Assembly (NCBI GenBank): GCA_016719225.1
Contig: JADKAN010000003.1
Coordinates: forward strand, 62,001 to 126,000
Direction of reading: 5' to 3'
From: Flavobacteriales bacterium
Lineage (GTDB): Bacteria; Bacteroidota; Bacteroidia; Flavobacteriales_F; PHOS-HE28
Length of the DNA: 64,000 nucleotides
A program made the position numbers and the translations under genes. The notes under the pieces are model-generated. The model was given only the letters and a program-made list of their open reading frames with translations, did not search any database and was not told the DNA's origin. Shown piece after piece: positions 60,953 through 64,000 of this stretch; position 1 is the stretch's first letter; each line of letters starts with the position of its first letter.

Positions 60953-61266
60953 TTTGTTTTGGGGGTTAACGGGTTTCGTTCCAGCCGCAGCACTTATTAG
61001 ATGCATTCTGAACTGCTCTGATCGTATTGCGGTGCGACAATGTAGTGAACTTGATTACAAGGTGCAAAGGCGCAAGGAATTTTGCATTTGGCTTCCATCA
61101 GCGAGAATGTGCAGGGTACTAGAGAACAATGTGGGATCCTCGTGAACGTATAGGGAGCGACCCGCACATGGACAGCATGCCACGATCAATTGTGCAAAAC
61201 TGCGTCCAGCCATCCGGTGTCCTGCACTTCCCGCCGCTCACATTTGACAAAGCCCCAACAACACAC
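60953..61266. other. Divergent intergenic region
   Basis: It lies between the GEVED gene (minus) and the PhoH gene (plus). I see no repeat, RNA gene or convincing -7 box; a CGCCTTTG stretch on the minus strand near 61071 is the nearest match. Confidence 0.4.
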
Positions 61267-62601
61267 ATGAAGAAGAAAGACCGGAAGATCTTCGTCCTGG
61301 ACACTTCAGTGATCCTTTACGACCACAGTGCCATCGAGAGTTTCCAAGAACATGATGTGGCCGTGCCCATACAAGTACTGGAGGAGCTCGACACCTTCAA
61401 GAAGGGGAACGAATCCGTCAACTTCGAGGCACGGGAATTCATCCGACAGCTCGACAGCATCGCGCAGAACGACCTGCTCACCGACTGGGTGCCGTTGAAC
61501 GGTCCCACGAAAGGCCACTTCAAAGTGGTCGCGAAGCATGACCTCAACGGGGTGGATGCCACCAAGGTCTTCCAGGACGGCAAGAACGACCACCAGATCC
61601 TGAACGCCGCGCTCACCTTGCAACGGCAGCACAAGGACCGGAAGGTCGTATTGGTGAGCAAGGACATTGCTTTGCGGTTGAAGGCAAAGAGCCTGAACAT
61701 CGTGGCTGAGGACTTCCTCACCGGGAAAGTGCGCGACTTGGGAAGGAACCTGTTCACCGGTCTCACGGTGGAGGAAAATGCTGATGAAGCCGCCATCGAG
61801 GCATTGTTCGCGAATGGTACCGTGCCTTTTGGCCAAGTGGTGAAGAAGGAGCCGCAAGGCAACCATTTCTTCATCCTTAAGCAAGGAAAGAAGAACGTAA
61901 TGGCCAAGTATGATCCCCGCACGCACAACGTGAGCCGCGTTGAGAAGCAGACGGTTTTCGGCATCGGGCCCAAGAATGCGGAACAGACCTTGGCGATGAG
62001 CGCGCTGCTGGATCCGGAGATCAAATTGGTCACCTTGCAAGGCGCGGCGGGTACGGGTAAAACCTTGCTTGCCTTGGCGTGTGCGCTGGAACAGCGGCGC
62101 GATTACCGCCAGATCTTCGTGACGCGACCGGTGGTGCCCCTGAGCAATAAGGATATCGGTTACCTGCCCGGGGACATCCAAAGCAAGATGGACCCTTACA
62201 TGCAGCCCATTTGGGACAACCTCAAATTGATCAAAGGCAATTTCGAGAAGAACGACGGAACGTTGAAGCGCATCGAGGAAATGGTACAGAACGAAAAGAT
62301 CACCGTGGCTCCTTTGGCTTACATACGCGGGCGCAGCCTGAGCAATGTTTTCTTCATCGTGGACGAGGCGCAGAACCTGACCCCTTTGGAAGTAAAGACC
62401 GTGATCAGCCGCGCGGGGGAGGGCACCAAGATCGTTTTCACCGGCGATGTGCACCAGATCGATACCCCCTACTTGGATTCGGAAAGCAACGGTCTTAGCT
62501 ATTTGATATCCAAGGCCAAGGGCGATCCGCTTTTTGCGCACATCACGCTGGCCAAGGGTGAACGCAGTGCATTGGCGAACTTGGCGAACGAGCGGCTCTA
62601 G
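61267..62601 (+). CDS. phoH: PhoH-family ATPase with N-terminal PIN domain
   Basis: This is a 444-residue protein. Residues 7-140 are a PIN ribonuclease domain (IFVLDTSVILYDHSAIESFQ, LEELDTFKKGNESVNFEARE, DGKNDHQILNAALTLQ), with acidic residues at the expected positions. Residues 215-440 are the PhoH ATPase/helicase core with Walker A GAAGTGKT (259-266), GDIQSKMDPYMQPIWDNL and Walker B FFIVDEAQ (Asp366, Glu367). PIN-PhoH fusions are RNA helicase-nucleases. I chose ATG 61267 because it begins at the PIN core; the longer frame has no homology. It stands alone, converging on the M43 protease gene. Confidence 0.92.
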   Translation: MKKKDRKIFVLDTSVILYDHSAIESFQEHDVAVPIQVLEELDTFKKGNESVNFEAREFIRQLDSIAQNDLLTDWVPLNGPTKGHFKVVAKHDLNGVDATKVFQDGKNDHQILNAALTLQRQHKDRKVVLVSKDIALRLKAKSLNIVAEDFLTGKVRDLGRNLFTGLTVEENADEAAIEALFANGTVPFGQVVKKEPQGNHFFILKQGKKNVMAKYDPRTHNVSRVEKQTVFGIGPKNAEQTLAMSALLDPEIKLVTLQGAAGTGKTLLALACALEQRRDYRQIFVTRPVVPLSNKDIGYLPGDIQSKMDPYMQPIWDNLKLIKGNFEKNDGTLKRIEEMVQNEKITVAPLAYIRGRSLSNVFFIVDEAQNLTPLEVKTVISRAGEGTKIVFTGDVHQIDTPYLDSESNGLSYLISKAKGDPLFAHITLAKGERSALANLANERL

Positions 62602-62621
62602 AACGGACCCTATCGAAAAGC

Positions 62622-62652
62622 GAAGAGGCCGCCCGGTAAAGGCGGCCTCTTC
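62622..62652. terminator. Bidirectional hairpin terminator after phoH
   Basis: GAAGAGGCCGCC and GGCGGCCTCTTC form a perfect 12-bp stem around a CGGTAAA loop, 21 bases after the phoH stop and 23 bases before the end of the convergent metalloprotease gene. It can serve both transcripts. Confidence 0.75.
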
Positions 62653-62674
62653 GGCGTTAAAGGCGTGGTGTGGA

Positions 62675-64000
62675 TCAGCGTACCACCAACTTCTCAGTGC
62701 GCTGGCCCATGCCGTTCTCAAGGCGTACCATGTAAACACCGCGGCTGATGCCGAGTTTCCCCAGATCCAGTTCCAATTGATCCGTGCCTGCGTTCACCGT
62801 TTGCACGTACACCTTTCTTCCCGTCATATCCAACATGGAGATCTGGCCGTTCTGAGCGCTCGCAAGGTTCAGTTGAATGGTAAGGTGGTCCGTGGCAGGG
62901 TTCGGGAACAAGTTCAGTGAACCGCTTTGGGCGATCTCGTTGATGCCAACACTACCGCTGATCTGCACATCATCAATGTACAGGTCATTGGAATAGGGGC
63001 CACTTGTGTAACGGAAGCGGAAGCGTACATGGTCATTCTGCACCACGCTGCTCATCGTGTAAACCTTCTGGCGCCAATCACCGGCAGAGGGCGTATAGCC
63101 CGCATCGCCGATGCCTGCTGTAACGAGTTCGCCACCGGACAGGTTGTCCTTCACCAACCAGGTCTTACCACAATCCGTGGAATAGGAGATCTCCAGCGAC
63201 TCCAGGATGTCATCAGCTACGTTGGTCCGGGTCTTGTAAGCGAACCAGAAGGAAAATTCTATGTTCGACACGTTGGTCAGGTCCATCGTCGGTGTCATCA
63301 GGATGTCCTGATCATGAAGGTATTCCGTGGTCGTGCTGAAGATGTCCTGCACCTTGTCATAGGTCTCAGAGGCATTCAGCTTCGCACTTCCTGGTGCGTT
63401 GTGCCCGATGCTCTCATTCCAACCCCAGTAGCTTGCATTTCCCTCGATGTTCAAGGTGGGCCATCCCCAGAAGGCGTTGATGCTGTTGAAGGATTCGTTC
63501 AGCAGTCCGTTCACTTCGGAGTAGTTAGCGCCGATGAGGATCTCCTGCGCTTTGGTGATCGTGTTGGATCCCTGGTCGTTCGCAACGGTCAACGTAACAT
63601 CGTGGTAACCGGGAGATTCAAAGCTCACGAACGGGTTTTCGTCAGTGGAGGTAGCGGGAGTGCCCCCGGCGAAGGACCAGTTCCAAGAAGTGGCGGTCGC
63701 ACGTTTCACATTCGCCTTGAACTGTACTTGTACACCTGAGCAAACGAACGGGGTACGGTTGTAGAAATCGGCTTCAGGTGCGCACTGCACTTGGTTGCCG
63801 TTGATACCCACGAGCGATTGGTTAATAGGGTTCCACAGGTTGCTCCGGCCACTGACGTCGCTGGCCAACGTAGCACGCATACGGTCGGCCTGTCCTTTGG
63901 TGAACATCACGCTACACCCGGAATATTCCATCATGTTCTGGGTATTCTCAATGATGCCGTACTGGCCTTTTATGGTAAGGCTGTCCACTGTGAAACTACC
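62675..64000 (-). CDS. M43-type (cytophagalysin-like) metalloprotease, C-terminal part
   Basis: The frame is open to base 64000, so only the last 441 residues are visible. The start of the visible part contains NMMEYSGCSVMFTKGQADRM, the conserved MEYS (Met-turn) and FT.GQ region of M43 peptidases; the HExxHxxGxxH zinc site lies beyond the window. It is followed by a PKD domain (DFYNRTPFVCSGVQVQFKAN to YHDVTLTVANDQGS), a MAM-like jelly-roll domain (WNESIGHNAPGSAKLNASET, DDILESLEISYSTDCGKTWL) and a T9SS type A sorting domain (LNLFPNPATDHLTIQLNLAS, ending EKLVVR). It is a secreted protease. Confidence 0.85.
   Translation of the reverse strand, partial: GSFTVDSLTIKGQYGIIENTQNMMEYSGCSVMFTKGQADRMRATLASDVSGRSNLWNPINQSLVGINGNQVQCAPEADFYNRTPFVCSGVQVQFKANVKRATATSWNWSFAGGTPATSTDENPFVSFESPGYHDVTLTVANDQGSNTITKAQEILIGANYSEVNGLLNESFNSINAFWGWPTLNIEGNASYWGWNESIGHNAPGSAKLNASETYDKVQDIFSTTTEYLHDQDILMTPTMDLTNVSNIEFSFWFAYKTRTNVADDILESLEISYSTDCGKTWLVKDNLSGGELVTAGIGDAGYTPSAGDWRQKVYTMSSVVQNDHVRFRFRYTSGPYSNDLYIDDVQISGSVGINEIAQSGSLNLFPNPATDHLTIQLNLASAQNGQISMLDMTGRKVYVQTVNAGTDQLELDLGKLGISRGVYMVRLENGMGQRTEKLVVR

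Noticed and set aside
61306..62739. A 477-codon minus-strand frame across phoH
   Set aside because: It is antisense to the conserved PIN-PhoH gene, with no family features; the frame is open because of codon bias.
1..64000. tRNA, rRNA, riboswitch or integrase attachment sites
   Set aside because: Reading both strands I found no cloverleaf-like or rRNA-like sequence, no conserved riboswitch core and no integrase gene.

Overview
The window looks like a chromosomal segment of a GC-rich member of the Bacteroidota, probably a Flavobacteriales-type environmental bacterium. Three things in the sequence suggest this: several large secreted proteins end in type IX secretion (T9SS) sorting domains of type A and type B; several genes are preceded by a Bacteroidota-style -7 box (TAnnTTTG or close variants) and lack strong Shine-Dalgarno sequences; and the gene families (GEVED-domain cargo, M43 protease, S10 and M16 peptidases, lone DUF2249/Ric genes) are typical of that phylum. 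The species is not identifiable from the sequence. I saw no rRNA, tRNA, CRISPR array or phage genes.

Layout. 1-6.8 kb: a partial membrane protein, a DUF2306-like membrane protein, then a translationally coupled exopolysaccharide operon (polysaccharide deacetylase, two GT4 glycosyltransferases, a WcaF-like acetyltransferase and a GT2), interrupted by the remains of a VapBC-like toxin-antitoxin pair. 6.9-11.4 kb: two exported peptidases (S10, M16). 11.5-27.9 kb: mixed housekeeping and accessory genes, including two LTD or T9SS-exported proteins, an anti-sigma/cupin protein, an SLC13 transporter, a frameshifted DUF2254 gene, a methyltransferase, an esterase, YjdM, an AraC regulator, a small cytochrome c, a PD-(D/E)XK-like protein and a type B T9SS protein. 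At 22.8-23.3 kb, between convergent genes, lies an array of seven hairpin repeats that has copied the 3' end of the adjacent SRPBCC gene.

28.0-32.5 kb is the most coherent functional unit: a nitrosative-stress/Fe-S repair operon made of a Ric protein with three N-terminal DUF2249 domains, a DUF1858-DUF2249-DUF2249 protein, a haem-copper-oxidase-like membrane protein, a MIP18/PaaD-type Fe-S assembly factor (frameshifted) and an Rrf2 regulator with three cysteines. A 22-bp inverted repeat overlaps the promoter and could be the regulator's operator.

32.5-40.8 kb is an unstable accessory region. It has a fragment and a full copy of an unrecognised gene family, two RAYT-type (REP-associated tyrosine) transposases that both carry palindromes inside the coding sequence just after the HUH motif, a secreted protein built of two tandem repeats, and tandem TPR-membrane paralogues of which one has two nonsense codons. 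40.8-49.4 kb: acyl-CoA carboxylase beta subunit, small enzymes, a three-gene operon of exported beta-propeller-like proteins, an SdiA-regulated-type protein and a cold-shock-domain protein. 49.5-64 kb: giant T9SS cargo genes separated by strong hairpin terminators, a PIN-PhoH ATPase, and the 3' part of an M43-type metalloprotease gene running off the right edge.

Five otherwise well-conserved genes are each broken by a single-base indel in a short homopolymer or GC tract. Together they suggest either uncorrected assembly errors or a burst of decay, and should be checked before any of them is called a pseudogene.
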